From: Ruminococcus sp. AF31-8BH
Lineage (GTDB): Bacteria; Bacillota; Clostridia; Lachnospirales; Lachnospiraceae
Reading direction: 5' to 3'
Assembly: GCF_003460605.1 (NCBI RefSeq)
Contig: NZ_QTVN01000010.1
Coordinates: forward strand, 141,141 to 205,140
Length of the DNA stretch: 64,000 nucleotides
The position numbers and the translations under genes are program-made. Position 1 is the first letter of the stretch, and the number at the start of each line of letters is the position of its first letter. A model generated the notes under the pieces. That model had not been told where the DNA came from and searched no databases. It saw only the letters and a list, made by a program, of their open reading frames with translations. Shown here one piece after another: positions 35,201 through 44,325 of the stretch.

Positions 35201-35908
35201 TTATTCCTCCTTCACTCCGCCGTATCTTCTGTCTCTTTGATTATATTTCTCGATAGCCTGTATTAATTCTGGTTTGTGGAAATCTGGCCATGCCACATCG
35301 GTAAAATAAAATTCCGTGTAGGCCAGCTGCCACATCAGGAAATTGGAAAGCCGCTGCTCCCCGCTGGTGCGGATCAGAAGATCCGGGTCCGGCACGCCTG
35401 CTGTGTCCAGATAGCTTTCAATCCTGCTCTCTGTCACCTCATCCGGTGAAAGCTTTCCGTCGGCTACATCCTGGGCCATTTTTTTCATGCCTCTTGTGAT
35501 CTCATCACGGCTTCCGTAATTCATGGCAATCTGGAAATACAGCTCATCGTAATCCTTGGAAAACTCCTCCAGCTTGTGGATGCTCTCCTGGATATCCGGT
35601 GCAAAAGCAGAAATATCACCGATGATCTTGATCTTCATCTTATTGTCTCTGGAAATCTTAATACACTTCTTCAGATAGCTGCGGAACAGCTTCATCAGAC
35701 CGTCTACTTCCTCCCTGGAACGCTTCCAGTTCTCTGTGGAAAAAGCGTAGACCGTCAGGTATTTCACGCCCAGATCCTTAATATCATAGCAGACCTGCTC
35801 CAGATTGGCGCAGCCTTTTATATGTCCATAGCCGCGGGGCATTCCCTTTGCCTTCGCCCAGCGTCCGTTTCCATCCAGGATGATGGCAATATGATTGGGT
35901 ACGTTCAT
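35201..35908 (-). CDS. uppS: Isoprenyl transferase (undecaprenyl diphosphate synthase)
   Basis: Cis-prenyltransferase building the C55 lipid carrier, 235 aa. The catalytic aspartate is Asp12 in AIILDGNGRWAKAKG; TVYAFSTENWKRS and LIRTSGEQRLSNFLMWQ are conserved. The frame is open 28 codons upstream, but GGGAGAG precedes the ATG at 35908, which gives the normal family N-terminus. Confidence 0.95.
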   Translation of the reverse strand: MNVPNHIAIILDGNGRWAKAKGMPRGYGHIKGCANLEQVCYDIKDLGVKYLTVYAFSTENWKRSREEVDGLMKLFRSYLKKCIKISRDNKMKIKIIGDISAFAPDIQESIHKLEEFSKDYDELYFQIAMNYGSRDEITRGMKKMAQDVADGKLSPDEVTESRIESYLDTAGVPDPDLLIRTSGEQRLSNFLMWQLAYTEFYFTDVAWPDFHKPELIQAIEKYNQRDRRYGGVKEE

Positions 35909-35948
35909 AGTTCTCTCCCTGTTCTTTCGTTTTTCTTTATAAGGCAGA

Positions 35949-35973
35949 AGAGAGCTCTTTTCCAGAGCTCTCT
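35949..35973. promoter_or_regulatory. Perfect hairpin between frr and uppS
   Basis: AGAGAGCTC, a 7-nt loop, then GAGCTCTCT: a 9-bp stem inside the operon. On the minus strand no good U-run follows, so it may be a processing or weak attenuation signal. Confidence 0.45.
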
Positions 35974-36018
35974 TTACGCTGTTTCCCTGCAAAAGGGGCA
36001 GACAGCAGACATATCCTT

Positions 36019-36573
36019 TTATACAGTCATAATCTCTTTTCCCTTGAGTTCAACTGCTGCATCTACATCCTTGATGTATTTGTCTGTAAGCTTCTGGATC
36101 TTGTCTTCCAGTTCTTTGATCTCGTCCTCGGATACATCCTCTTCTTTTTTCAGTTTTTTGTATGCATCGTTGGCATCACGGCGGATGTTGCGGACTGCAA
36201 CCTTGGCAGCTTCGCCTTTTTTCTTGATATCCTTTACAAGATCTTTACGGCGCTCCTCTGTAAGCTCCGGGAAAATAAGGCGGATCACTTTACCATCGTT
36301 GTTCGGGTTCAGTCCCAGGTCAGAGGTAAGGATTGCTTTCTCGATTCCCTTGATCAGGCTGGATTCCCATGGCTGGATCTGGATCATACGTGCTTCCGGA
36401 ACGGTAATATTGGCGACCTGCTGAAGAGGTGTTGGACTTCCGTAATAGTCTACGGTCAGCTTGTCCAGAATGTGCGGGTTGGCGCGTCCTGCACGGATCG
36501 TAGCCAGCTCTGCCTCAAGGCTTGCCAGTGTTTTTTTCATTTTCTCTTCATACTTCTGAATTCTTTCATCCAT
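36019..36573 (-). CDS. frr: Ribosome recycling factor
   Basis: Splits post-termination ribosomes with EF-G. 184 aa, the standard length. [29 protein letters not shown] is the expected N-terminal third and [32 protein letters not shown] the conserved helix. Downstream of pyrH as in most Firmicutes. Confidence 0.97.
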   Translation of the reverse strand: MDERIQKYEEKMKKTLASLEAELATIRAGRANPHILDKLTVDYYGSPTPLQQVANITVPEARMIQIQPWESSLIKGIEKAILTSDLGLNPNNDGKVIRLIFPELTEERRKDLVKDIKKKGEAAKVAVRNIRRDANDAYKKLKKEEDVSEDEIKELEDKIQKLTDKYIKDVDAAVELKGKEIMTV

Positions 36574-36624
36574 GTATTTAATCTCCCTCTAAAATATTTT
36601 TGTAATCCTAACTTGATATCCACG

Positions 36625-36656
36625 AATTGCTCCGCTGCAAAGCAGCTCCCGCAATC
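36625..36656. repeat. Two-stem hairpin module with TCC/TCCC internal loop, second copy
   Basis: ATTGC-TCC-GCTGC-AAA-GCAGC-TCCC-GCAAT. Compared with 16989-17020 the inner stem changes from GCCGC/GCGGC to GCTGC/GCAGC, a compensatory change, while the TCC/TCCC internal loop is unchanged. Located between pyrH and frr. Confidence 0.7.
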
Positions 36657-36662
36657 CTCCGA

Positions 36663-37364
36663 TTATACAGTCACCTTAGTTCCTGTAAATTTGCCGTGAA
36701 CGGTATTGATAATGCTGTTTTCCTCATCAAGGGCAAATACCAGCATCGGCATCTTCTGCTCCAGGCACATAATAGATGCGGTCAGGTCCATGGCTGCAAG
36801 CTTCTTGTCAACAACCTCCTGGATGGAGATCTCGTCATATTTCACTGCATTTGGGTTCACCTTCGGGTCGCTGTCATAGATACCGTCAACAGCCTTGGCA
36901 AGAAGGATGGCCTCTGCTTCGATCTCAACTGCACGAAGAACAGTAGCGGTATCTGTGGAGAAATACGGATGTCCGGTACCGCCGGCAAAGAATACCAGCT
37001 TGCCCTGTGCAAAGCTCTCCTCCACGCTGTCCTTGGAATACAGCTTGGTAAATGCGCCGCATGCAAATGGAGTGTAGATCTCAGTCTGCATTCCGGTATA
37101 TCTGCAAAGGTCAGATACATAGATGCAGTTCATAATGGTTGCAAGCATTCCGATCTGGTCTGCCTTGCTGCGGTCGATGGTCTCGCTGGTACGTCCTCTC
37201 CAGAAGTTTCCACCGCCGATCACGATTCCAATCTGTACGCCTTCGTCAGAAATTGCCTTGATCTGCTTGGCTACAGCCAGAACTGTTGCCTCGTCAAATC
37301 CTGTTTTCTTCGGGCCTGCAAGAGCCTCTCCGCTTAATTTTAATAATACTCTTTTCATTTCCAT
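36663..37364 (-). CDS. pyrH: UMP kinase
   Basis: Phosphorylates UMP to UDP, 233 aa, amino-acid-kinase fold. Motifs: VLLKLSGEALAG, GIVIGGGNFWRGR, DQIGMLATIMNCI, GGTGHPYFSTDTATVLRAVE and AVDGIYDSDPK. First clear gene of the pyrH-frr-uppS-cdsA-dxr-rseP run. The rpsB-tsf pair often found upstream is absent; a lipoprotein gene ends 32 bp before it. Confidence 0.96.
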   Translation of the reverse strand: MEMKRVLLKLSGEALAGPKKTGFDEATVLAVAKQIKAISDEGVQIGIVIGGGNFWRGRTSETIDRSKADQIGMLATIMNCIYVSDLCRYTGMQTEIYTPFACGAFTKLYSKDSVEESFAQGKLVFFAGGTGHPYFSTDTATVLRAVEIEAEAILLAKAVDGIYDSDPKVNPNAVKYDEISIQEVVDKKLAAMDLTASIMCLEQKMPMLVFALDEENSIINTVHGKFTGTKVTV

Positions 37365-37396
37365 TCTTTTGTCCTGCCTTATATTTTAATAATGAA

Positions 37397-38362
37397 TTAC
37401 CAAACACCTGCAACAACTTCGTTGCCGCTTTCATCTACTGTAGTAGAAACTGTGAAAGTATCGTAATAATGATAGCCGGTCTCACCTGTCTCTGGCTCAT
37501 TCTCATAGTCGCTTCCATTGGCCTCACCGAGAGCTGCAATCAGACTGGAAAGAGGCTGGCCGATATAGGACTTCGCCTGGTCTGCGGTAGGACCGTCATT
37601 ACTGCCTGGATTATCCGGAACCGGTGTAGCAGTCGGATCAGCTGCCGGATTGTCCGGAGTCGGTGTGGCAGTTGGAGCTGCCGTGCTGTTCGGAACCGGT
37701 GTCGCTGTCGGGTCCGGAGTCTCATCGTCCTCCTCATCGCTGCTGTCATCCAGTCCCAGGCGCTTCTTCACCTCATTCAGAGTAGAAGTCTCCTTCTTGC
37801 TGGATGCAGTGAGATAAGTCGCATACGGGATCGCGTCATCTCCGCTTCCATCCATCTTCAAAGTGATCTGTGTGATGGTCGTAAGAGGAAGCTTGCGGAA
37901 ATAGCAGTCTGTCAGGCTGTCGTCTGCATACACAATGCGGATATCAAAGCTTGTCACTGTCTTTCCTGAAGCGTCCTTCACGTTCTTATCGTAGTAATAA
38001 AGTGCCTTGTCATCGTCTTTCAGGGTAAATAATCCCTTGATCAGCTCATCTCCCCAGTCATCATCGTCATCTGTAGTTGGACGCACATAAATACCTGCAA
38101 TATCAGAGCCTGTTTCATTAACAATAATCAGCTTGGATGCTGTAGTAGTCTTATCACCGATCACATTCTTAATATCGCTGTCATCTGACTTCTGCATATC
38201 AACCAGTGTGCCTTCATCATTGCCTGCTGTATCTGTATTCTCAGCAGGGGTTACAGTTGCCTGTGCTTCCTGCTTGGGTTCTTCGGTTTTCTTCTTACCG
38301 CATCCGACTGCTGTTATTGCAGTTATCATAATCGCTGCAAGAATTAAGTAACGTTTTTTCAT
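37397..38362 (-). CDS. Putative surface lipoprotein with Pro/Thr-rich linker
   Basis: 321 aa. A lipoprotein signal peptide starts MKKRYLILAAIMITAITAVG and ends in a lipobox-like AVGC, followed by a charged, Glu/Thr/Asp-rich segment. Residues ~80-185 form a folded region (SKLIIVNETGSDIAGIYVRP..DDWGDELIKGLF). A low-complexity linker with repeated PTATPVP and TPDNP units precedes a C-terminal ~55-aa region (AKSYIGQPLSSLIAALGEANGS). The ATG at 38362 has GGAGG; a slightly longer frame is rejected. No known function recognised. Confidence 0.75.
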   Translation of the reverse strand: MKKRYLILAAIMITAITAVGCGKKKTEEPKQEAQATVTPAENTDTAGNDEGTLVDMQKSDDSDIKNVIGDKTTTASKLIIVNETGSDIAGIYVRPTTDDDDDWGDELIKGLFTLKDDDKALYYYDKNVKDASGKTVTSFDIRIVYADDSLTDCYFRKLPLTTITQITLKMDGSGDDAIPYATYLTASSKKETSTLNEVKKRLGLDDSSDEEDDETPDPTATPVPNSTAAPTATPTPDNPAADPTATPVPDNPGSNDGPTADQAKSYIGQPLSSLIAALGEANGSDYENEPETGETGYHYYDTFTVSTTVDESGNEVVAGVW

Positions 38363-38446
38363 AATATATTCCTCCCACAAAACGGAACCAGTGCAGCGAA
38401 AGTTCAGGATCCGCCATGCCAGTTCTCCACTTTTTGTTCTCCATTA

Positions 38447-38474
38447 TTATTACAGAGTATGGCAGACTTGTCAA
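38447..38474 (-). promoter_or_regulatory. Promoter of the lipoprotein gene
   Basis: On the minus strand TTGACA (38474-38469) and TAATAA (38452-38447) are separated by 16 bp, 84 bp before the start codon. Confidence 0.6.
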
Positions 38475-38542
38475 CCGAAGGCGGAATGATTTCATACAAT
38501 TTTTAGACTTTTCGATGTTTTCTGTACATTTATAAAAAAGCT

Positions 38543-39283
38543 TCAAAGCCTTGTATTTCGATATTCATTGGCAGAAATTCCCTCCATTTTCTTGAACACC
38601 CTGGAAAAATGAGCCACATCTGTGAAGCCTACCATTTCTGAAATATCAACAATGCGAAGCTGCATTTCCTTCAGAAGCTCTTTGGCATGCTCCACCCGGA
38701 TCTGATTCAAGATCTCGGAGAAATTCCGGTTCTCATGTTTATTCAGAAGCTTACTCAAATGCCACTGGCTTACATAGGTTTTTTCCGCAACCAGAGCCAG
38801 CGTCAGCTTCTCATTGTAATGCTCTTCCATATAAGCAAGGGCATTTTTCACAATAAAGCTTCCTGCGCTGTTCTCTTCCTGACTCTCCTCATGGGAAGCC
38901 ACGCCCTTTTTCTTCAGGTTCTCTGCCATCACAGCAAGAGCCTCCTCGATTTCCTCCAGCTTGGAAGGCTTAAGCAAAAATCTGCACACTCCAAGGCGGA
39001 TGGCCTCCTGGCAATAATCAAAATCCCGAAATCCGGTAAGAATGCTGATCTGCATATCCGGAAATTCGGATTTCAAAGCTGCGATCATTTTCAGCCCGTC
39101 CAGTCCGGGCATGGAAATATCCGTAAAAATAATATCCGGCCTCTTCTCCCGGATGGTAACAAGTCCTTCTTTTCCACCGTAGGCACAGGCTGTTACGCAG
39201 CAGCCATATTTTTCCCAGGGAACCAGTTTGGAAATTCCCTCTACAATAATCGGTTCATCGTCAATGATCACTACATGGTACAT
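38543..39283 (-). CDS. YesN-type response regulator with AraC DNA-binding domain
   Basis: 246 aa. The receiver domain has IIDDEP, the phospho-acceptor in DIIFTDISMPGLDGLKM, and the Lys in FLLKPSKLEE. The C-terminal AraC helix-turn-helix pair is SLxQWHLSKLLNKHE-like and ends VDISEMVGFTDVAHFSRVFKKMEGISANEYR. Normally paired with a YesM-type sensor kinase. The only sensor here is the truncated chimera at 41240-42895, which lacks a kinase domain, so this regulator appears orphaned. It lies 135 bp after the second sugar permease and probably regulates that operon. Confidence 0.9.
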   Translation of the reverse strand: MYHVVIIDDEPIIVEGISKLVPWEKYGCCVTACAYGGKEGLVTIREKRPDIIFTDISMPGLDGLKMIAALKSEFPDMQISILTGFRDFDYCQEAIRLGVCRFLLKPSKLEEIEEALAVMAENLKKKGVASHEESQEENSAGSFIVKNALAYMEEHYNEKLTLALVAEKTYVSQWHLSKLLNKHENRNFSEILNQIRVEHAKELLKEMQLRIVDISEMVGFTDVAHFSRVFKKMEGISANEYRNTRL

Positions 39284-39418
39284 TTCTTTTTTCCTCCCCC
39301 ATTACAGCAGTTTTTGCTGTATTTCTATTATACCCGAAAGCCGGATCCAGGTCAAAATTTCCGGACAGCAAAAAACGGGAAATTGTCTTTTCCAACAATT
39401 CCCCAGCCCTTTGCCTTT

Positions 39419-40255
39419 TTAACCTTTTACAGCTCCAGCTGTCATACCTTTTACAATATATTTCTGCAAGCATACATACACGATCAGAAGCGGAACTACT
39501 ACCAGTGTTACAACCGCTGCCATCAGACCGTAGTTGGTACCCTCTTTGGAAGAAATTTCAAGAAGAAGTCTTGTGATCGCCCACTCATCCTTGTTTCTCA
39601 GGAAGAACTGCTGGGTAAAAAGATCGTTGTAGCTCCAGAGGAAGCTGAAGATTCCAACAGCTGCAAAAGACGGTTTGGTAAGAGGCATAATCACCTTGAA
39701 GAAGATCTGGTAGGCATTGCAGCCTTCCATAAACGCCGCTTCCTCAAGATCGATAGGCAGGCTTCGTATGTATCCCGTAAGCACCACGATGGCAAATGCC
39801 ATATTTCCTGCGATCTGGGGAAGGATTACGGATAACAGCGACATCCAGGTTTTGCCTGAGCCTGCGATTCCCCATCCGAACTCCATGCGGAATACCGGAA
39901 TGATCGTGGAAAAAACCGGGAACATCATAGCCGCAATTACAATATTGTACAGAAGCTTGCTGCCCTTAAAGCTGTATCTTACCAGAGCGAAAGACGCCAT
40001 GCCAGCCAGCAGGATCACCACTGCTGCCACACATCCTGAAATAATAATGCTGTTCTTATACGCATTGAGAATGTTCATTTTGGAGAATGCGTCTGTGTAG
40101 TTGGCTGTTGTAAACAGCTTTCCCAATGGAAGGGAAAAAGCATCGGACATGATCATTTTCTTGTCCTTAAAGGAGTTTGAAATTACCCAGAAGATCGGAT
40201 AAATGGTCGTAACCGCCCAGAAGATCAGAACGATATAAATGAGGAATGTATTCAC
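39419..40255 (-). CDS. Carbohydrate ABC transporter permease (MalG/YcjP type)
   Basis: 278 aa, six predicted membrane helices. The cytoplasmic EAA loop EEAAFMEGCNAYQIFFKVIMPL contacts the ATPase. It partners the MalF-type permease 43 bp upstream. No ATPase gene is in the locus; a shared MsmK-type ATPase elsewhere is usual for this class in Firmicutes. Confidence 0.9.
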   Translation of the reverse strand: MNTFLIYIVLIFWAVTTIYPIFWVISNSFKDKKMIMSDAFSLPLGKLFTTANYTDAFSKMNILNAYKNSIIISGCVAAVVILLAGMASFALVRYSFKGSKLLYNIVIAAMMFPVFSTIIPVFRMEFGWGIAGSGKTWMSLLSVILPQIAGNMAFAIVVLTGYIRSLPIDLEEAAFMEGCNAYQIFFKVIMPLTKPSFAAVGIFSFLWSYNDLFTQQFFLRNKDEWAITRLLLEISSKEGTNYGLMAAVVTLVVVPLLIVYVCLQKYIVKGMTAGAVKG

Positions 40256-40298
40256 ACTCTTAATATGATTTTTTTCATTTTTTGTTCCTGCTTCTGGA

Positions 40299-41162
40299 TC
40301 AATAGTCCCGTTCCTTGAAAATTTTGTTGACCACCTTTGAAAGGATCACGCCAAGGATTACAATGAAAAACGCGATTGCAGAGCTGTAATCAATGTCAGG
40401 TGCCTGCATGGTCTTATAATACATATAGGTTCCTGTCAGCCAGGTTTTTCCAAGAGGTGCCCCATTTGGGAACATCACCCATGGAAGATCGAATACTTTC
40501 AATGCTCCTGTCACTGCAAGTACGGCGCAGGTACAGACCACATTGTGAAGCAGCGGCCAGGAAATATATCTTACCTTCTGCCATCTGGTTGCTCCGTCAA
40601 TGGCTGCGGATTCGTACAGTTCTTCCGGAATGTTGTTCAGTCCGGTTACCAGAATGATGAAGTAGAATCCTACATACTGCCAGACAACCGGAGTCATCAT
40701 AACCGTCAGCGGATACAGCTCCTTCCAGTTGGTCTTCTCTCCAACCATCTGACTGAGCATTCCTCCGTCATACTGGAAGATCAGGTTGAACAGAACACCA
40801 AGTGCAGTTGCAGAAATGACGATTGGGAAAAAGTATACGATACGGAAAAACTTGGTTCCTCTTTTTACGTTATCTACCAGCATTGCCAGGATAACGGCCA
40901 GTCCTACCTCACCGAACAGGGTAACAAAGATCATGATCACGGTATTTTTCAGTGCCACTCTCATGTTTGGATCAGTGAGCAGTTCCGCATAGTTTTTATA
41001 AAATGGATTGTTGACCCCTTTGACTCCTCCGCCCAGATTCCGGATCTTCATAAAGCTGTTTACAATGTTCTGAAGGAACGGATAGTAGAGAAATACTGCC
41101 ATGAAAAGAAACGCAGGAATCAGAAACACCCATGCAGGTTTTTTATTCTTATATACGTTCAC
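40299..41162 (-). CDS. Carbohydrate ABC transporter permease (MalF/UgpA type)
   Basis: 287 aa with six membrane helices and the EAA loop YESAAIDGATRWQKVRYISWPLL. Together with the next gene it forms the membrane channel of a sugar importer. A hairpin with U-run separates it from the binding-protein chimera upstream, a common way to give the binding protein more mRNA than the permeases. Confidence 0.9.
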   Translation of the reverse strand: MNVYKNKKPAWVFLIPAFLFMAVFLYYPFLQNIVNSFMKIRNLGGGVKGVNNPFYKNYAELLTDPNMRVALKNTVIMIFVTLFGEVGLAVILAMLVDNVKRGTKFFRIVYFFPIVISATALGVLFNLIFQYDGGMLSQMVGEKTNWKELYPLTVMMTPVVWQYVGFYFIILVTGLNNIPEELYESAAIDGATRWQKVRYISWPLLHNVVCTCAVLAVTGALKVFDLPWVMFPNGAPLGKTWLTGTYMYYKTMQAPDIDYSSAIAFFIVILGVILSKVVNKIFKERDY

Positions 41163-41179
41163 AGTAACACCCCTTTCTT

Positions 41180-41211
41180 ATAAAAGAGCCGGAGAAGCGT
41201 CTCCTCCGGCC
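41180..41211 (-). terminator. Partial terminator between binding-protein gene and permeases
   Basis: On the minus strand GCCGGAG and CTCCGGC enclose a short GC-rich loop, followed by TCTTTTAT. It sits in the 77-bp gap between the chimera and the first permease. Confidence 0.65.
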
Positions 41212-41239
41212 CGTTTGCTGCTTTCATTTTTCAGGGTGC

Positions 41240-42895
41240 TTATTCTGCATTTTCCTCAATGATATCAAGCATTTCCTGCAGAGCGTCTGTGATCTCAGTC
41301 TGTCCTTCTACGATCTGAGGCATGTTGTCGAAGATCGGAGCTCTCTCATCCTGTGTAACAAGATCCTGTACAGCGCCTGTGATACCAGTGGTGTCCTTCG
41401 GCATTGCAAGGGCATCTTTTTCCAGGTTGGTAAGGCTGCTCTCGTCAATCTCTGCACCGTTTTTCAGAGCGGTGGTAGCGGTTCCTGCAAAAGCAGATAC
41501 GGTTTCATCGCTGATGAATTTCTCTACAAGAGATACAGCTGCGTCACGTTTTGCTTCGTCTTCCCAGCATTTTGTGGAAATATACCATCCGGAGGAAAGA
41601 CCGCCGATAATGTCTGTGCTCTTTCTGTCACCGTTTCCAGGTACATAAGTTACGGTAAAGTTGTCAATGTCATCGGTTCCTTCTTTGATACCGCCCATTT
41701 TCCAGGAGCCGTCAAGATAGAATGCAGATTTACCTTCCAGGAAGCTCTGGAATACCTCGTCACCGGTTGCAGTGTTGGTGTTCTCGGATAAGAATCCTTT
41801 CTCATAGAGGTCCTTGATATCTGCAAGACCAGCCTGCCAAGCCTCTCCGGCTGCATCGTCAACAGCTTCCGGAACTGTGGTGTGTGTCTTTGCGCTGTCG
41901 TGATTGTAAATTGCAAACTCGAACCAGTAGTGCGGCTCTTTTGCAAGGGAAGTAGCGATTGGGGTATAGCCTGCGTTCTTGATCACCTGGCAGGTCTCAA
42001 GGAACTGATCCCATGTGGTGTCTGCGGTAGGAATCTCAGCACCGGCAGCTTCCATAACTGCTTTGTTTACGTAAAGGCCTTCCCAGTAGCCATAGAATGG
42101 AACTGCGTACTGTACGCCGTCTGCCGGGGATGCCGGAATCATGTCATCTTTCATATTGGAAGCATATTCCGGATACTCAGCGCGGATGTCCTCGATGGAA
42201 ACAACCTTGCCAGCTTCTACAAACGGATTGCCGGATATGTTCAGCTGCACATGGAAATCCTCCCATGCAGTTTTCACAGGCTCAAAACAGTAGTTAACAT
42301 TCACCCGGCTCACCAAAATTCCCCATGCGGTAAAGCTGCGGTCCATCATGTTGCGGACAATGTAAAAGCCGTTGTCTGTTTTCAGAAATCCCACAGCCGT
42401 ATCCAGGCTTTTGGCCAGCTCTAATACCTGATCCCGGTCCTGGCTGAAAAAGTGCTGGATCATGCCATAACTTCCCCCGGTACCAAAGTTATAGCTTGTA
42501 TAATGTTTATTCAGCGGATCTTCTTTTAGCATCAATACGGTAAAAATATTATTTTTCTTGTGTGAGTACTGCGCATTCAGATAATTCTGTACTCCATTGG
42601 AAAAAATACGCTCTCCGCTGGAGCCTTGCCTTCTATATTGCCTGTACTGTTCAAACAGGGTACCGTCATAGGTAGCCTGGCGGGAGTCTGCGATGGCCCC
42701 GTTCAGGCGCTCTGCGCAGGTCCGGGTATTCAGCCCGGCCTGTGCAGCAAGACGTTCCATCTGGTTCTCCCGCTGAGTGATCAGCATGTAGGACCCGACC
42801 AGTCCAATGATCACCAGGAACGGAAGTACCCAGCACAGCAGCATAATTTTTGCAAATTTCCATTTCAGAGAGCGTATTTTTTTATCTTTATTCAT
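41240..42895 (-). CDS. Chimera: YesM-type sensor kinase N-terminus fused in frame to C-terminal part of a sugar-binding protein
   Basis: 551 aa. Residues 1-~219 read like the sensory half of a YesM-type histidine kinase: a membrane helix (LLCWVLPFLVIIGLVGSYML, 19-38) and an extracellular Cache-like domain ending VSRVNVNYCFEPVKTAWEDF. There is no second membrane helix, HAMP, histidine-box or ATPase region. From ~residue 220 the protein reads as a family-1 solute-binding protein starting in the middle of its first lobe (GNPFVEAGKVVSIEDI, VPFYGYWEGLYVNKAVMEAAG, GKSAFYLDGSWKMGGI), without lipoprotein signal or first ~120 residues. An in-frame deletion joining adjacent genes would explain it; the join is near 42240. 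Start and pgm stop overlap as TAATG. Topology would place both parts outside the membrane. An assembly error is the main alternative. Confidence 0.75.
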   Translation of the reverse strand: MNKDKKIRSLKWKFAKIMLLCWVLPFLVIIGLVGSYMLITQRENQMERLAAQAGLNTRTCAERLNGAIADSRQATYDGTLFEQYRQYRRQGSSGERIFSNGVQNYLNAQYSHKKNNIFTVLMLKEDPLNKHYTSYNFGTGGSYGMIQHFFSQDRDQVLELAKSLDTAVGFLKTDNGFYIVRNMMDRSFTAWGILVSRVNVNYCFEPVKTAWEDFHVQLNISGNPFVEAGKVVSIEDIRAEYPEYASNMKDDMIPASPADGVQYAVPFYGYWEGLYVNKAVMEAAGAEIPTADTTWDQFLETCQVIKNAGYTPIATSLAKEPHYWFEFAIYNHDSAKTHTTVPEAVDDAAGEAWQAGLADIKDLYEKGFLSENTNTATGDEVFQSFLEGKSAFYLDGSWKMGGIKEGTDDIDNFTVTYVPGNGDRKSTDIIGGLSSGWYISTKCWEDEAKRDAAVSLVEKFISDETVSAFAGTATTALKNGAEIDESSLTNLEKDALAMPKDTTGITGAVQDLVTQDERAPIFDNMPQIVEGQTEITDALQEMLDIIEENAE

Positions 42896-44325
42896 TATTT
42901 TAATTCCAGAAACTCCTCAAAGATGTCCACCAGTTCCATGGCAGCCAGCTTACTTTCCATCTCACAGAATATGCGCAGTAAAGGTTCTGTTCCGGAAAAA
43001 CGTGCTATGATCCATCCTCCATTCTGGAAATATACCTTGCAGCCATCCAGATAGGATACCTTGCTGATGGCATAAGGCAGCTTCGGCAAAAGTTTGTCGA
43101 TCATCAGAGTCTTGTGGATCTGTTCCTTTCGAAGCGGGGTAAAGCGGTAATCCCGCTCCACCATATGGATTTCCCCATATTCCTGCTCAATTTCCTTTGC
43201 AATCTCAGAAAGCTTTTTGCCTGTGACCGCGATCATCTCCACCAGCAGGGAAGCTGCATAGATGCCGTCCTTGCCGTTAATATGTCCTCTCACAGTAAGA
43301 CCGCCAGAGGATTCTCCTCCGATCACAGCGTCTGTCTCCTGCATTTTTGCGGAAATGTACTTAAAGCCTACAGGAACTTCGCAGCATTCCTGTCCAAAGC
43401 TTTCGGCCACACGGTCAAGCATATGGGTAGTTGCCACATTACGGACCACCGGACCTGACCATCCCTTATATTTTACCAGATAATAGTACAAAAGTACAAG
43501 GATATCGTTGGGGTGAAGGAATCTTCCTGTGTCATCAATGACGCCGATCCGGTCTGCATCTCCGTCTGTGGCAATTCCGATATCGCAGTAGCGGTCCAGC
43601 ACATAATTCTGCAGCGGACGAAGGGTGGTGGCATTGGGTGCCGGAAGCTTTCCGCCAAACAGGGTGTCATGGCGTTCGTGGATGGTCTCCACCTCGCATC
43701 TTGCAATGGACAGAATCGTCTTCAAAGAAGTCTGACTGACGCCGTAAAGGGGATCTAATGCCACCCGAAGGCCTCTGTCCCGGATGGCCTGCATATTGAT
43801 CCTGGAAATAATGCTGTCAATGTACTCGTTCAGGGGATTAAATTCCACAACCAACCCGGCATTTTTCGCTTCCTCGTAATCCATGCGGGGAACTGCTTTG
43901 CCAGCCTCTATGTCTGCTTCCACGTTCCGGATGTAGTTTTCGATTTCCTGGGTCTGCTCCTGATCTGCGTCCCTGCCCCCTCTTGTGAACACCTTGATTC
44001 CATTGTAAATAGCAGGGTTGTGGCTTGCAGTCACCATCATTCCGTAAGGCAGGTCATGTGCCATCACGTAGTACATGATCAGCGGCGTTGGTGAGGATTT
44101 GTTTACAAACCAGCTGCGGATGCCGTTTGCCGCCAGCGTCTCGCAGGCCCACTTAACCGATTCCTTGGAAAGGAAGCGGCGGTCATAGCCAATGCAAAGT
44201 CCCTGGTCTGCCACTCCCTCATCCTGCATTTTCCTGGAAAGCGCTTCTGCCAGGATCTGGATATTCGCTCTCGTAAACTCATCTCCGATAACGGCTCGCC
44301 AGCCGCCTGTACCGAACTTTATCAT
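42895..44325 (-). CDS. Phosphoglucomutase / phosphomannomutase family enzyme
   Basis: 476 aa, complete. The phosphoserine loop is VTASHNPAIYNGIK, the metal loop DGDADRIGV, the sugar loop GGESSGGL, and the C-terminal phosphate loop RFSGTEPLLRIF. In this operon its likely job is conversion of glucose-1-phosphate, made by the GH94 phosphorylase, to glucose-6-phosphate. It overlaps the phosphorylase stop by 4 bp (ATGA) and the chimera start by 1 bp, so three genes are translationally coupled. Confidence 0.9.
   Translation of the reverse strand: MIKFGTGGWRAVIGDEFTRANIQILAEALSRKMQDEGVADQGLCIGYDRRFLSKESVKWACETLAANGIRSWFVNKSSPTPLIMYYVMAHDLPYGMMVTASHNPAIYNGIKVFTRGGRDADQEQTQEIENYIRNVEADIEAGKAVPRMDYEEAKNAGLVVEFNPLNEYIDSIISRINMQAIRDRGLRVALDPLYGVSQTSLKTILSIARCEVETIHERHDTLFGGKLPAPNATTLRPLQNYVLDRYCDIGIATDGDADRIGVIDDTGRFLHPNDILVLLYYYLVKYKGWSGPVVRNVATTHMLDRVAESFGQECCEVPVGFKYISAKMQETDAVIGGESSGGLTVRGHINGKDGIYAASLLVEMIAVTGKKLSEIAKEIEQEYGEIHMVERDYRFTPLRKEQIHKTLMIDKLLPKLPYAISKVSYLDGCKVYFQNGGWIIARFSGTEPLLRIFCEMESKLAAMELVDIFEEFLELK

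Noticed and set aside
36627..37337. 236-residue plus-strand frame opposite pyrH
   Set aside because: Shadow of pyrH, which has all UMP kinase motifs.
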